Below are positions 8,032-17,886 of a stretch of 64,000 nucleotides of DNA, piece by piece. The translations under genes were made by a program, and so were the position numbers. The DNA lies in assembly GCF_018918145.1 (NCBI RefSeq), contig NZ_JAHLPX010000004.1, positions 62,001-126,000 of the forward strand, written 5' to 3'. Source of the DNA: Anaerotignum sp. MSJ-24. GTDB lineage: Bacteria; Bacillota; Clostridia; Lachnospirales; Anaerotignaceae. The notes beneath the pieces were generated by a model. It saw only the letters and a list, made by a program, of their open reading frames with translations, searched no databases and had not been told where the DNA came from. Numbering within the stretch: position 1 is the first letter of the stretch; each line of letters begins with the position of its first letter.

Positions 8032-9288
8032 ATGGGGTATTTATTGAAAAATGCGACTGTATTTACAGATAATGAATTCAAGAAAACCGATATTTTTATA
8101 GAAGATAATATAATTGTTTCCGTTGGTGCCGGCTGTTATAATGACAGCGTTTCTTTTGATTTTAATAATTTGTTTATATTTCCCGGTTTTACAGATGTAC
8201 ATGTTCATCTCAGAGAGCCGGGATTTTTGTATAAAGAAACAATTAAGACCGGAACAATGGCGGCGGCACACGGCGGATATACTTCAGTCTGTGCAATGCC
8301 TAACCTTAAACCTGTTCCGGACAGCAGAGAAAATATTCTTGAAGAGGTTAAGGCAATCGAAAATGACGCTGTTATCCATGTTTATCCGTACGGAGCAATA
8401 ACTGTCGGAGAACAGGGCAGGGAAATGGCTGACCTTGATGGCATGGCAGAATATGCCGTTGCTTTTTCCGACGACGGCAAAGGCGTGCAGAATGATGATA
8501 TGATGCGTGCGGCAATGCTTAAGGCAAAAAGTCTCGGGAAAATGATTGTTGCGCATTGCGAAGATAATACACTGCTTAACGGCGGATATATTCATAAAGG
8601 AAAATATGCAGAGCTTCACGGACATAAGGGTATATGTTCGGAAAGCGAATGGAAACAGATTGAGCGTGACTTAAAGCTGGTTAAGGAAACAGGCTGTAAA
8701 TATCATGTCTGCCATATATCCACAAAGGAAAGTGTTGAACTCATAAGACAGGCTAAAAAGGACGGACTTGATGTAACCTGTGAAACAGCACCGCATTATC
8801 TTGTGCTTGACGATATGGATATTCAAGAAGAGGGCAGATTCAAAATGAATCCTCCGCTCAGAGATAAGTCGGACAGGCTTGCGTTGATAGAAGGCATAAA
8901 GGACGGCACAATAGATGTGATAGCTACCGACCATGCACCGCATAGCAAAGAGGAAAAGTCAAAGGGGCTTAAGGACAGCCTTATGGGTGTTGTCGGAATA
9001 GAAACGGCGTTTCCGGTGCTTTATACGGAGCTTGTTGAAAAGAATATAATTTCTCTTGAAAAGCTTATGGAGCTGTTGAATATCAATGCAAGAAAAATAT
9101 TCGGTATCGGCTCTGAAATAAAGGTCGGAGAAAAAGCCGATATTACGGTGTTTGACCTTAATGCTGAGTATAAAATAAATCCCGATGAATTTCTCTCAAT
9201 GGGAAAAAGCACACCCTTTGAAGGAAAATCGGTAAAGGGAAAATGCGTTATGACTATGGTTGGCGGAAAAATAGTATGGAAAGCATGA
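8032..9288 (+). CDS. pyrC: Dihydroorotase
   Basis: Cyclises carbamoyl aspartate to dihydroorotate, the third step of UMP synthesis. The 418-residue product is the class I (Bacillus PyrC-like) amidohydrolase: zinc ligands in DVHVHLREPG (about residue 57), HCEDN, CETAPHYL and the catalytic ATDHAPHS. The start at ATG GGG TAT after CGGAGG is chosen over an in-frame ATG 45 bp upstream that lies in the promoter. First gene of a seven-gene operon; pyrK follows after 13 bp. Confidence 0.95.
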   Translation: MGYLLKNATVFTDNEFKKTDIFIEDNIIVSVGAGCYNDSVSFDFNNLFIFPGFTDVHVHLREPGFLYKETIKTGTMAAAHGGYTSVCAMPNLKPVPDSRENILEEVKAIENDAVIHVYPYGAITVGEQGREMADLDGMAEYAVAFSDDGKGVQNDDMMRAAMLKAKSLGKMIVAHCEDNTLLNGGYIHKGKYAELHGHKGICSESEWKQIERDLKLVKETGCKYHVCHISTKESVELIRQAKKDGLDVTCETAPHYLVLDDMDIQEEGRFKMNPPLRDKSDRLALIEGIKDGTIDVIATDHAPHSKEEKSKGLKDSLMGVVGIETAFPVLYTELVEKNIISLEKLMELLNINARKIFGIGSEIKVGEKADITVFDLNAEYKINPDEFLSMGKSTPFEGKSVKGKCVMTMVGGKIVWKA

Positions 9289-9301
9289 GAATGGTGATTT
9301 T

Positions 9302-10033
9302 ATGAAACAGAGTATTTTTGAAGTAAAAGCAAATACAAAAATAGCCGAAAATACCTATAAAATGGTTCTCGGTGGCGATTGCTCCGGAATAACGGCATCA
9401 GGACAGTTTGTAAATATAAAGCTTGACGGATTTTTCTTAAGACGTCCCATATCTGTATGTGATTATGATGATAACGAGCTTACACTCATATATAAGGTAG
9501 TCGGAAAAGGAACGGAATATATGGCAGAACTTGGTGCAGGAGAAAAGCTTGATATACTTACCGGACTCGGAAACGGCTATGACCTTTCCAAAAGTGGAAA
9601 TGAGCCTGTGCTTATCGGCGGAGGTGCAGGAGTTCCGCCCATGTATAATCTTTGCAGAAAGCTTGTTGCGGAAGGCAAAAAGCCGCAGGTTATACTTGGC
9701 TTTAATAAAGAAAACGAATTGTTCTTTGAAAACGAATTTAAGGCTCTCGGTGCAGAGGTAACGGTAACAACGGCAGACGGAAGCTACGGAATGAAGGGCT
9801 TCGTTACAGACGCACTTAAAAACATGAAATATACCTATATATATTCGTGCGGCCCAGAACCTATGCTTAAGGCAATATATAATACAGCCGAAACAAGCGG
9901 ACAGCTCAGCTTTGAGGAAAGAATGGGCTGTGGATTCGGTGCCTGCATGGGTTGCAGCTGTGCAACAAAATACGGAAATAAGAGAATTTGTAAGGACGGC
10001 CCTGTTCTTGAAATGGAGGAGATAATATGGTAA
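9302..10033 (+). CDS. pyrK: Dihydroorotate dehydrogenase electron transfer subunit
   Basis: FAD and [2Fe-2S] subunit that passes electrons from PyrD to NAD in the class 1B enzyme. The 243-residue protein has an N-terminal FAD-binding barrel ([12 protein letters not shown]), an NAD-binding segment ([14 protein letters not shown]) and, at the C-terminus, the cysteine cluster [21 protein letters not shown] for the iron-sulfur centre. It overlaps pyrD by 7 bp, indicating translational coupling of the two subunits. Confidence 0.95.
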   Translation: MKQSIFEVKANTKIAENTYKMVLGGDCSGITASGQFVNIKLDGFFLRRPISVCDYDDNELTLIYKVVGKGTEYMAELGAGEKLDILTGLGNGYDLSKSGNEPVLIGGGAGVPPMYNLCRKLVAEGKKPQVILGFNKENELFFENEFKALGAEVTVTTADGSYGMKGFVTDALKNMKYTYIYSCGPEPMLKAIYNTAETSGQLSFEERMGCGFGACMGCSCATKYGNKRICKDGPVLEMEEIIW

Positions 10034-10938
10034 ACACAAAGGTTACATTAAGCGGACTTGAGCTTGACAATCCGGTTATCCCTGCCAGCGGAACATTCGG
10101 CTTCGGTTATGAATTCGCAGAGCTTTATGACATAAACATACTCGGAAGTTTTTCGTTCAAGGGAACAACAAAAGAACCGAGATTCGGAAATCCTACACCG
10201 AGAATTGCAGAGTGTCCCATGGGAATGATTAATTCGGTAGGACTTCAAAATCCGGGTATTGATAAGGTAATATCCGAGGAGCTTCCTAAGCTTAAAAAAT
10301 GCTTCAATAAAAAAGTAATTGCAAATATAAGCGGCTTTTCCGTTGATGAATATTCCTACTGTGCAGAAAGAATTGATAAGGAAGAACAGGTCGGAATAAT
10401 CGAGATAAACGTAAGCTGTCCAAATGTGCATAACGGCGGTATGGCTTTCGGAACATCTGCTGAAAATGTGGCAAAGGTAACAAAAGCAGTTAAGGAAGTA
10501 ACAACAAAGCCTGTTTATATAAAATTAAGCCCTAATGTAACGGATATTGTGTCCATTGCAAAGGCCTGTGAAGAAAACGGTGCCGATGGTATTAGCATGA
10601 TAAATACACTTCTCGGCATGAGAATAGATTTAAAGACCAAAAAGCCTGTTATTGCAAACAAAATGGGCGGCTTTTCAGGAACAGCAATACTTCCGGTTGC
10701 ACTCAGAATGGTTTATCAGGTTTATGAGGCTGTTAATATTCCTATTATAGGTATGGGTGGCGTTTCGACGGCAGAGGATGTAATAGAAATGATGCTTGCC
10801 GGAGCAACAGCTGTACAGGTCGGTGCGGCAAATCTTGTTGAGCCGTTCGCCTGCAAAAATATAATTGAAAACTTACCAAAGGTAATGGAAAAATACAAAA
10901 TAGATGATTTGAAAAGCATTATAGGAGGTGCTCACTGA
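10027..10938 (+). CDS. pyrD: Dihydroorotate dehydrogenase B, catalytic subunit
   Basis: Oxidises dihydroorotate to orotate using FMN, with PyrK as the NAD-linked partner. The 303-residue TIM barrel has [10 protein letters not shown] at residue 20, [10 protein letters not shown] near 72 and [12 protein letters not shown] near 128; Cys131 is in the position of the class 1B catalytic cysteine (family knowledge). [25 protein letters not shown] is the FMN phosphate-binding region. The stop overlaps the pyrF start by one base. Confidence 0.95.
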   Translation: MVNTKVTLSGLELDNPVIPASGTFGFGYEFAELYDINILGSFSFKGTTKEPRFGNPTPRIAECPMGMINSVGLQNPGIDKVISEELPKLKKCFNKKVIANISGFSVDEYSYCAERIDKEEQVGIIEINVSCPNVHNGGMAFGTSAENVAKVTKAVKEVTTKPVYIKLSPNVTDIVSIAKACEENGADGISMINTLLGMRIDLKTKKPVIANKMGGFSGTAILPVALRMVYQVYEAVNIPIIGMGGVSTAEDVIEMMLAGATAVQVGAANLVEPFACKNIIENLPKVMEKYKIDDLKSIIGGAH

Positions 10939-11636
10939 TGGGAAAAGACGTAATAATTGCCTGTGACTTTAATTCGGCAGAGGAAACATTCGCATTCCTT
11001 GACAAATTTACAGGAAAGAAACCCTTTGTAAAAATCGGAATGGAGCTGTTTTATGCAGAAGGCCCACAGATTGTAAGAGAGATAAAGAAAAGAGGACATA
11101 AGATATTCCTCGATTTAAAGCTTCACGACATTCCCAACACTGTTATGAAGGCAATGAAGGTGCTTTCTTCTCTGGATATAGATATGGTAAATATCCATGC
11201 GGCAGGCACAATAGCAATGATGGAGGCGGCTCTTACGGGCCTTACAAGAGAGGACGGCACAAGACCTCTTCTTATCGCCGTAACACAGCTTACATCAACA
11301 AGCGAGGACAGAATGCAGAGTGAGCTTCTTATAAACAGCAGTCTTGAAAAGACGGTTATGCACTATGCTGAAAACGCAAAGAAGGCAGGCCTTGACGGAG
11401 TTGTATGCTCACCTATGGAGTCCGAGGCTGTTCATAATGTATGCGGTAAGGATTTTGTTACGGTAACACCCGGAATCCGTTTTGCGGACAGTGCAAAGGA
11501 CGACCAGATAAGAATAACAACACCGGCAAAGGCAAAGGAAATCGGCTCGGATTATATTGTTGTCGGAAGACCGATAACACAGGCAGATGATCCGGTTAAG
11601 GCTTATGAAAGATGCGTTGAAGAGTTTGTAGGATAA
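10938..11636 (+). CDS. pyrF: Orotidine 5'-phosphate decarboxylase
   Basis: Decarboxylates OMP to UMP, the last step. The 232-residue barrel carries the catalytic segment FLDLKLHDIPNTV (Lys-Asp pair) near residue 57 and the phosphate-binding VTPGIRF and IVVGRPIT near the C-terminus. It starts on a TGATG overlap with pyrD behind AGGAGGTG. This is the shorter PyrF group; family and context agree. Confidence 0.95.
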   Translation: MGKDVIIACDFNSAEETFAFLDKFTGKKPFVKIGMELFYAEGPQIVREIKKRGHKIFLDLKLHDIPNTVMKAMKVLSSLDIDMVNIHAAGTIAMMEAALTGLTREDGTRPLLIAVTQLTSTSEDRMQSELLINSSLEKTVMHYAENAKKAGLDGVVCSPMESEAVHNVCGKDFVTVTPGIRFADSAKDDQIRITTPAKAKEIGSDYIVVGRPITQADDPVKAYERCVEEFVG

Positions 11637-11654
11637 TTATAAAGGAGAATTTCA

Positions 11655-12302
11655 ATGGAAAATACAGAAAGATTAATAGCTAAAGATTTACTTTCAATAG
11701 GAGCGGTATTCTTAAGACCGGAAGAGCCTTTCACATGGGCAAGCGGAATTAAAAGCCCCATTTACTGCGATAACAGACTTACACTTACAGCACCTAAGGT
11801 AAGAGATGATGTTGAAAACGCACTTGCGGAGGTAGTAAAAACACATTATCCCGAATGTGAGGTTCTTATGGGAACAAGCACAGCAGGTATCGCTCATGCG
11901 GCTATAACAGGACACATACTCGGAATGCCTATGGGCTATGTGCGTTCGGGCAATAAGGATCACGGCCGCAACAACAGAATAGAAGGAAAGCTTGAAAAAG
12001 GCCAGAAGGTTGTTGTAATCGAAGACCTTATATCAACAGGAGGAAGTGCCGTTGAGGTTGTTGAGGCACTTCGTGAGGCAGGTGCAGAGGTTCTCGGTAT
12101 TGCCAGCATATTTACTTACGGCATGAAAAAAGGCCTTGATAAGCTTGCCGCAGCCAATGTAAAGAATGTCAGCCTTTCCAACTTTGACGTAATCGCAGAG
12201 GTCGCCGCAGAGGAAGGCTATATTGCAAAAGAGGATATAGCAAGACTTATGGCTTTCAGAAATAACCCCGATGATGAAAGCTGGATTGGAGGAAATAAAT
12301 AA
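11655..12302 (+). CDS. pyrE: Orotate phosphoribosyltransferase
   Basis: Adds ribose 5-phosphate from PRPP to orotate. The 215-residue protein shows [16 protein letters not shown] near the N-terminus and the PRPP-binding loop [21 protein letters not shown] near residue 120. It starts 18 bp after pyrF behind AAAGGAGA and overlaps pyrB by one base. Typical of clostridial pyr operons. Confidence 0.95.
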   Translation: MENTERLIAKDLLSIGAVFLRPEEPFTWASGIKSPIYCDNRLTLTAPKVRDDVENALAEVVKTHYPECEVLMGTSTAGIAHAAITGHILGMPMGYVRSGNKDHGRNNRIEGKLEKGQKVVVIEDLISTGGSAVEVVEALREAGAEVLGIASIFTYGMKKGLDKLAAANVKNVSLSNFDVIAEVAAEEGYIAKEDIARLMAFRNNPDDESWIGGNK

Positions 12303-13222
12303 TGAAAAGTCTTATAGATATTTTAGATTTATCAACAGATGAAATAGATGAGCTTATTGCCGTTGCCGATGATATAATTGCAGATCCTCAGAAATACGCA
12401 GAGGTATGCCATGGCAAAAAGCTTGCTACACTTTTCTTTGAGCCTTCAACAAGAACAAGACTTTCGTTTGAATCCGCAATGCTTTCACTCGGCGGAAGCG
12501 TACTTGGATTTTCGGAGGCCGCAAGCTCATCTGCGTCTAAGGGCGAAAGCGTTTCCGATACAGTCAAGGTTGTAAGCTGTTATTCTGACATAATCGCAAT
12601 GCGTCACCCTAAGGAAGGTGCTCCGCTTGTTGCATCTATGAAGGCCGATGTTCCGGTAATAAATGCAGGTGACGGCGGACATAACCACCCTACGCAGACG
12701 CTTACCGACCTTCTCACAATTCATAGGGAAATGGGCAGACTTAACGACCTTACAATAGGTCTTTGCGGTGACCTTAAGTTCGGCAGAACGGTACATTCGC
12801 TTATTGCGGCTATGTCAAGATATACAGGAATCAAGTTTGTGCTTATATCACCGGACGAGCTTAAGCTTCCCGATTATGTAAAGGTGGACGTAATCGAAAA
12901 GAAGGGAATACCTTATGAAGAAAATCCCGACCTTGAAGCCGCTATGCCCGACCTTGACATTCTCTACATGACAAGAGTTCAGAAGGAAAGATTCTTCAAT
13001 GAACAGGATTATATAAGACTTAAAGACAGCTATATACTTACTCCTGAAAAGCTTAAGAATGCAAAGAAAACAATGAGAATACTCCACCCGCTTCCGAGAG
13101 TAAACGAAATATCGGTTGCCGTTGATGATGACGAAAGAGCATGCTATTTCAGACAGGCACTTAACGGAAGATTTATAAGAATGGCGCTTATTCTTAAGAT
13201 GCTTGGAATGGAGGTAAAATAA
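12302..13222 (+). CDS. pyrB: Aspartate carbamoyltransferase, catalytic chain
   Basis: Condenses carbamoyl phosphate and aspartate, the committed step. The 306-residue chain carries [13 protein letters not shown] at residue 49 (carbamoyl phosphate loop), the [12 protein letters not shown] segment and HPLPRVNEI near residue 260. pyrI, encoding its regulatory chain, starts one base after the stop, so the holoenzyme is likely the allosteric PyrB-PyrI dodecamer, not the Bacillus-type trimer. carAB and pyrR are not in the window. Confidence 0.96.
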   Translation: MKSLIDILDLSTDEIDELIAVADDIIADPQKYAEVCHGKKLATLFFEPSTRTRLSFESAMLSLGGSVLGFSEAASSSASKGESVSDTVKVVSCYSDIIAMRHPKEGAPLVASMKADVPVINAGDGGHNHPTQTLTDLLTIHREMGRLNDLTIGLCGDLKFGRTVHSLIAAMSRYTGIKFVLISPDELKLPDYVKVDVIEKKGIPYEENPDLEAAMPDLDILYMTRVQKERFFNEQDYIRLKDSYILTPEKLKNAKKTMRILHPLPRVNEISVAVDDDERACYFRQALNGRFIRMALILKMLGMEVK

Positions 13223-13645
13223 ATGAAGATTGATTCGATTAAAAACGGTATTGTAATTGACCATATCAAAGCCGGAAAGGGAATGTATCTTTATGAGGTA
13301 CTCGGACTTGAAAAGCTTGACTGCCAGGTGGCGATAATAAAGAATGCCGAAAGCAAAAAACAGGGTAAAAAGGACATTATTAAAATTGACAGCCTTATTG
13401 ATATTGATTTTGATGTGCTCGGCTATGTTGACAACGGACTTACCGTAAACATAATCAAGGATGGCGTTCTTATCGAAAAGAAAAGCCTTGAGCTTCCCGA
13501 AAAAATTGTAAATGTAATTAAATGCAAAAATCCGAGATGTATTACATCTGTTGAACAGGAGCTTCCTCATATTTTCAAGCTTACCGACAGAGAAAAGGGC
13601 GTTTACAGATGTATTTACTGTGAAACAAGAGCAAAAGACAGATAA
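13223..13645 (+). CDS. pyrI: Aspartate carbamoyltransferase regulatory chain
   Basis: Binds nucleotides and, through a zinc domain, the catalytic chain, giving CTP/ATP control of the pathway. The 140-residue protein starts MKIDSIKNGIVIDHIKAGKG, as PyrI does. Its C-terminal zinc ligands are in CKNPRC and CIYC. It starts directly after pyrB and is the last operon gene; a terminator follows 10 bp later. Feedback by nucleotide is inferred from the family. Confidence 0.95.
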   Translation: MKIDSIKNGIVIDHIKAGKGMYLYEVLGLEKLDCQVAIIKNAESKKQGKKDIIKIDSLIDIDFDVLGYVDNGLTVNIIKDGVLIEKKSLELPEKIVNVIKCKNPRCITSVEQELPHIFKLTDREKGVYRCIYCETRAKDR

Positions 13646-13655
13646 TTGTGCATAT

Positions 13656-13688
13656 AATCCCTCTGCTTTAAACAACAGAGGGATTTTT
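13656..13688 (+). terminator. Terminator of pyr operon
   Basis: AATCCCTCTG and CAGAGGGATT form a perfect 10-bp stem with a 10-nt loop, running into TTTTT. It lies between pyrI and the next gene's ribosome site. Confidence 0.88.
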
Positions 13689-13704
13689 CAAAAAGGATGA
13701 TTTT

Positions 13705-14280
13705 ATGGCAGAATATATCGGACTTTTATTTTTTCTGACATTTGTGTTTGTTATGATAAGCCTGAGAAACATGAAATATCATTCCGACTGGGACGGAAAA
13801 AACCTTACGCCGCCAATCCGAATGCTGGTTTTTATGATTCTTGTATTCTGGTTTATAGGTGCGACATTGGATAAGTTTGCGTCCGAAGAAACATACATAA
13901 GGCTTGAGCTTTTGCTTGTAATACTTCCTATGCTGTTTTATTTTGTGGATTATTATACCTATAAAGAGAACAAAGAAGATAAGGCTTTTGCGGAAAAGAC
14001 AGTCAAGGGTGCATTGACGAACCATATAGTTTATATTGCCATAACATATTTTGTTTTTGCTTTAGGTCTGTTCTGGAAGGTAAGACTGACCATAGCAGAG
14101 CTTTTTATGACGGTAGATATTATTCTGAGCAGTATGTTTTATGTGTTTTATTACAGTAAATACTGTGAGGACGAGGAATATACCGAAAGACTTTTGAAAT
14201 ATGCAAAAATAAACCAGACTGCGGCATCAATAGCAATGGCTGTGATTTTCTGGTATAAATACATATTTTTAATGAAATAA
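13705..14280 (+). CDS. Unknown multi-pass membrane protein
   Basis: I do not recognise this 191-residue protein. It has about six hydrophobic spans: residues 4-20, 37-53, 66-82, 107-126, 130-150 and 172-188. Short charged loops lie between them, and an acidic stretch ENKEDKAFAEK is near residue 92. There is no signal peptide cleavage site or catalytic motif. It starts behind AAAGGATG, 16 bp after the pyr terminator, and is closed by its own terminator, so it is probably transcribed alone or by read-through. No function is proposed. Confidence 0.75.
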   Translation: MAEYIGLLFFLTFVFVMISLRNMKYHSDWDGKNLTPPIRMLVFMILVFWFIGATLDKFASEETYIRLELLLVILPMLFYFVDYYTYKENKEDKAFAEKTVKGALTNHIVYIAITYFVFALGLFWKVRLTIAELFMTVDIILSSMFYVFYYSKYCEDEEYTERLLKYAKINQTAASIAMAVIFWYKYIFLMK

Positions 14281-14287
14281 ACGCTTA

Positions 14288-14319
14288 TAAGAGTTGCCAA
14301 CAGGCGGCTCTTATTTTTG
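14288..14319 (+). terminator. Terminator after membrane protein
   Basis: AAGAGTTGCC and GGCGGCTCTT pair (two G-U) around the loop AACA, followed by ATTTTTG. Confidence 0.8.
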
Positions 14320-14387
14320 TACATAAATAGCGTTGTGTTTTTTAAAGAATAATGCTAATATATATTAAATCAAAGGCGGTGAGCTTA

Positions 14388-14861
14388 ATGGAAGATTTAA
14401 CACACATAAACGAACAGGGCAGAGCAAGAATGGTCGATGTATCCGAAAAAAATATTACACTAAGAACGGCAGAGGCATACGGTGTTATCCATATGGACAA
14501 AGAAACAGTTGAAATGATAAAAAGCGGAGGTATAAAAAAAGGCGATGTTCTTGCGGTTGCACAGGTTGGTGGAATAATGGCGGCAAAAAGAACATCGGAC
14601 ATAATTCCTATGTGCCACCCTATAAATACAACGGGAATAGACATAAGTTTTAATATAAACAGCGATAACATAGAGATTTTCAGCAGGGTAAAATGCAAGG
14701 GCGAAACCGGTGTCGAAATGGAGGCGCTTACGGCTGTATCGGTGGCGGCTCTTACTATATACGATATGTGCAAGGCATTGCAGAAGGATATGGTGATAAG
14801 CGAGATAAAGCTCATAAGCAAAACCGGCGGAAAGAGCGGTGATTACAAATGGCAGAAGTAG
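14388..14861 (+). CDS. moaC: Cyclic pyranopterin monophosphate synthase MoaC
   Basis: Acts with MoaA to make the first pterin intermediate of molybdenum cofactor. The 157-residue protein has the conserved MCHPI segment near residue 72, [20 protein letters not shown] with the catalytic aspartate, and C-terminal [10 protein letters not shown]. The start follows AAAGGCGGTGAG; an in-frame ATG 36 bp upstream lacks a site. It opens a seven-gene molybdenum operon; the MOSC gene overlaps its end by 13 bp. moaA is not in the window. Confidence 0.94.
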   Translation: MEDLTHINEQGRARMVDVSEKNITLRTAEAYGVIHMDKETVEMIKSGGIKKGDVLAVAQVGGIMAAKRTSDIIPMCHPINTTGIDISFNINSDNIEIFSRVKCKGETGVEMEALTAVSVAALTIYDMCKALQKDMVISEIKLISKTGGKSGDYKWQK

Positions 14862-15283
14862 TTTCTGTGAACATAAGCGAGAAAAAAGGCACAGTAAAGC
14901 ATGAGGTTGATGAAATCCGGCTTAAAATAAATCATGGCATTGTCGGCGATGCTCATGCCGGAAACTGGCATAGACAAATAAGTCTGTTGGCAGAAGAAAG
15001 CATTGATACCATGCGTGGAAACGGCATAGAGCTTGTGAATGGAATATTTGCTGAAAATATAAATACAGTCGGTATTGATTTAAAAAATCTGCCAGTCGGA
15101 ACTTGGCTCAAGGTCGGCGAAACGGTTATTGAGGTAACACAGATAGGCAAGGAATGCCACAACGACTGCGAAATAAAGAAAAAGGTCGGCAAGTGTGTAA
15201 TGCCGACAGAAGGCATTTTTGCAATAGTCATTAAAGAAGGAATAGTCAGAAAAGGCGATATTATTGAAATATTGGAGAGATAG
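14849..15283 (+). CDS. MOSC domain protein
   Basis: A 144-residue stand-alone MOSC domain, the C-terminal domain type of molybdenum cofactor sulfurases, thought to bind sulfur or cofactor for delivery to Mo enzymes (family knowledge). The pattern [17 protein letters not shown] near residue 31 and [17 protein letters not shown] near residue 96 are typical; the cysteine of the latter is the presumed sulfur carrier. Position within the Mo operon, overlapping moaC, supports a role in maturing a molybdenum hydroxylase. Confidence 0.88.
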   Translation: MAEVVSVNISEKKGTVKHEVDEIRLKINHGIVGDAHAGNWHRQISLLAEESIDTMRGNGIELVNGIFAENINTVGIDLKNLPVGTWLKVGETVIEVTQIGKECHNDCEIKKKVGKCVMPTEGIFAIVIKEGIVRKGDIIEILER

Positions 15284-15286
15284 AAT

Positions 15287-16309
15287 ATGAAGCTTATAAA
15301 AACGGAAGATGCGGTTGGTCATGTGCTTTGTCACGACCTTACGAGAATAGTTAAAGACGAATTTAAGGGAGCACAGTTCAAAAAAGGACACATTATAACG
15401 GAAGAGGATATTCCTATGCTTTTGTCTATGGGAAAAGAGCATTTATATGTATGGGAAATGGAAGAAGGCATGGTCCATGAGAACGATGCGGCAAAAAGAC
15501 TGTACAAGCTCTGCGATAACGAGAATATAAGACCTTCCGAAACAATAAAGGAAGGAAAAATAGAGGCTTTTTCAACAATAGACGGATATTTCGAGGTTGA
15601 TGTTGATAAGCTGGACGCTATCAATTCGCTTGACGAGATTATGATAGCGACAAGACATGGAAATACAGCGGTTAAAAAAGGCGATAAGCTTGCCGGAATG
15701 CGAGTTATACCGCTTGTTGTTAAGGACGAAAAGCTTAAGGAAAGCGAAAAGATACAAAATGACTGTCCTATACTTAAGGTTACGCCCTATAAGCTGAAAA
15801 AAGCCGGAATAGTCACAACTGGAAGTGAGGTATTCAAAGGAATTATTAAGGACACCTTTACACCTGTTATAGTTGATAAGCTTAAGCAATACGGAATAGA
15901 AACAACGGAGCATATAACTGTTGACGACGGCATGGACAACATAATAGCCGCAATAAAGAAAATAAGAGAAAAAGGCGTTGATATTATACTTTGTTCCGGC
16001 GGTATGAGCGTCGATCCCGACGACAATACACCCGAAGCAATAAAAAACAGCGGTGCAGAAATTATTACCTACGGAGCACCTGTGCTTCCGGGAGCAATGT
16101 TCCTCTTGGGATATTTCGATGACGGAACGCCGATTATGGGACTTCCCGGCTGTGTTATGTTTGCCGGAGCAACGGTGTTTGATCTTGTATTGCCAAAGGT
16201 TGCCGCAGGGATAAAGGTAACAAAAAAAGATATTGTAAAATTGGGAAACGGCGGACTTTGTCTTGGCTGTAATGAGTGCAGATACCCTGTCTGTCCCTTT
16301 GGTAAATAA
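15287..16309 (+). CDS. MoeA-like molybdopterin-binding protein with Cys-rich tail
   Basis: A 340-residue protein whose C-terminal half is a MoaB/MoeA fold: GIVTTGSEVFKG, then DIILCSGGMSVDPDDNTP and GLPGCVMF. The N-terminal 160 residues are unlike canonical MoeA. It likely handles adenylated molybdopterin or inserts molybdate, with the mog product nearby. The tail CLGCNECRYPVCPFGK holds four cysteines, suggesting a metal or sulfur site not found in canonical MoeA. Similar proteins accompany Mo hydroxylases in Clostridia (recalled, not checked). It starts 3 bp after the MOSC stop behind TTGGAGAG. Confidence 0.83.
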   Translation: MKLIKTEDAVGHVLCHDLTRIVKDEFKGAQFKKGHIITEEDIPMLLSMGKEHLYVWEMEEGMVHENDAAKRLYKLCDNENIRPSETIKEGKIEAFSTIDGYFEVDVDKLDAINSLDEIMIATRHGNTAVKKGDKLAGMRVIPLVVKDEKLKESEKIQNDCPILKVTPYKLKKAGIVTTGSEVFKGIIKDTFTPVIVDKLKQYGIETTEHITVDDGMDNIIAAIKKIREKGVDIILCSGGMSVDPDDNTPEAIKNSGAEIITYGAPVLPGAMFLLGYFDDGTPIMGLPGCVMFAGATVFDLVLPKVAAGIKVTKKDIVKLGNGGLCLGCNECRYPVCPFGK

Positions 16310-16335
16310 TTAAATTTATAAGGAGAAATACAAAA

Positions 16336-17187
16336 ATGAAGAAATTTTTATGTATGGCAACGGCTATTGTTATGGCTTTAGGTGTTGCCGGCTGCTCATC
16401 AAACACAACAACGACAACACAGGATACATCAAACAATGATGCGGAAAATGCGGAAACATCAACAGTTACAGTGTTTGCGGCGGCATCAATGACAGAAACA
16501 CTCAGTCAGATTGCGGAAATGTATAAAGAGGTTGATCCCAGTGTTGAGCTTGTGTTTAACTTTGATTCATCAGGTACTCTTAAAACACAGATTCAGGAAG
16601 GTGCAGACTGTGATATATTCATTTCAGCCGCACAGAAGCAGATGAACCAGCTTGACGCAACACAGGACACAGAGGCAAATCCCGATGGTCTTGATTTTAT
16701 TGATCACGATACAAGATTCAATCTTGTGTCAAATAGCGTTGTACTTATTGCGCCCGAAGGAAATCCCAAAGGCTTAGCAAGCTTTGAAGATGTTGGAACA
16801 GATAAGGTTAAGCTTATTGCTTTAGGAAATTCGGATGTTCCCGTTGGTCAGTATTCGGAGGAAATATTTACAAATATGGGAATTTGGGATCAGCTTAATG
16901 CAGACGGAAAAATCACATTTGGTTCAAATGTAAAAGAGGTTCTTGCACAGGTTGAAGAAGGTGCGGTAGATTGTGGCGTTGTTTACAGCACAGATGCGGC
17001 CACATCTGAAAAAGTAGATGTTGTTGCAACAGCACCCGAAGGAACACATAAACCTATCGTATACCCTGCGGCAGTGATCAAGAACGCACCCAATGCAGAA
17101 AAAGCAAATGAATTTTTAGCTTACCTTAAAACAGATGTTTGTGCCGACATATTTGAGTCAGTAGGCTTTTCTATACCCGAAGAATAA
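16336..17187 (+). CDS. modA: Molybdate ABC transporter substrate-binding lipoprotein
   Basis: Captures molybdate (or tungstate) outside the membrane for ModBC. A 283-residue lipoprotein with the lipobox GVAGC at residues 16-20, then a Thr-rich linker. The mature domain has VTVFAAASMTETLSQIA and FDSSGTLKTQI, the ModA oxyanion-binding segments, and ALGNSDVPVGQYSEE. Starts behind AAGGAGA, 26 bp after the MoeA-like gene. modB and modC follow, completing the importer. Confidence 0.94.
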   Translation: MKKFLCMATAIVMALGVAGCSSNTTTTTQDTSNNDAENAETSTVTVFAAASMTETLSQIAEMYKEVDPSVELVFNFDSSGTLKTQIQEGADCDIFISAAQKQMNQLDATQDTEANPDGLDFIDHDTRFNLVSNSVVLIAPEGNPKGLASFEDVGTDKVKLIALGNSDVPVGQYSEEIFTNMGIWDQLNADGKITFGSNVKEVLAQVEEGAVDCGVVYSTDAATSEKVDVVATAPEGTHKPIVYPAAVIKNAPNAEKANEFLAYLKTDVCADIFESVGFSIPEE

Positions 17188-17214
17188 GAAGCGAATTTTT
17201 AAAGGAGTAAGAAT

Positions 17215-17886
17215 ATGGACTGGTTTCCACTTTATAATTCAATAAGAATAGCCGCCATAGCTACAGTTATAACATTTTTTTTCGGAATTTTTCTTGCGTA
17301 TTATATTGCAAAGCTACCGAGAATGTTAAAAGGAGTATTGGACTGTATTCTTACTCTTCCTCTTGTTCTTCCGCCGACTGTAATAGGTTTTTTTATACTC
17401 AAAAGCATTGGGAAAAACGGTTCTGTAGGAAAAATGTTAATGCAGTTGTTTAATACCAAAATAACTATGACATGGTATGCATCGGTTATAGCGGTAATTA
17501 TAGTTACGTTTCCGCTTATGTACAGAACGGTTAGAAGCTCGTTTGAGGCTTTTGACAAAAATCTTATCTATGCAGGAAAAACATTGGGGCTTTCAAATAC
17601 ATTTATATTTTGGAAAATTTTAATTCCGAACTGCAAGGAAGGAATACTTGCAGGTATTGTGCTTTCTTTTGCAAGGGGTTTAGGAGAATACGGTGCAACG
17701 AGTATGGTTTCAGGCTATACACCCGGCAGAACCGCAACTATATCGACAACAGTATATCAGCTTTGGAGAGAAGGTAATGACGCACTTGCGTATAAATGGG
17801 TATTTATAAATGTGGTCATTTCATTTGTTGTGCTTGTTTCGTTAAATCTTTTGGAAAAGAAAGCAAAGAACGGAGGACATAAGTAA
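17215..17886 (+). CDS. modB: Molybdate ABC transporter permease
   Basis: Membrane subunit of the molybdate importer, 223 residues with five or six membrane spans. The EAA loop that contacts ModC is KTLGLSNTFIFWKILIPNCKEGILAGIVLSFARGLGEYGA (about residues 121-160). It starts behind AAAGGAG and its stop overlaps the modC ATG by one base, so subunit stoichiometry is coupled. Confidence 0.94.
   Translation: MDWFPLYNSIRIAAIATVITFFFGIFLAYYIAKLPRMLKGVLDCILTLPLVLPPTVIGFFILKSIGKNGSVGKMLMQLFNTKITMTWYASVIAVIIVTFPLMYRTVRSSFEAFDKNLIYAGKTLGLSNTFIFWKILIPNCKEGILAGIVLSFARGLGEYGATSMVSGYTPGRTATISTTVYQLWREGNDALAYKWVFINVVISFVVLVSLNLLEKKAKNGGHK

Noticed and set aside
12848-13675. Long open frame (275 codons) antisense to pyrB-pyrI
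   Set aside because: It lies wholly opposite two well-supported genes, has no ribosome site, and its composition follows from the codon bias of the sense genes. Similar antisense frames at 9437-10039, 17757-18527, 44911-45597 and 62354-63010 are rejected for the same reason.
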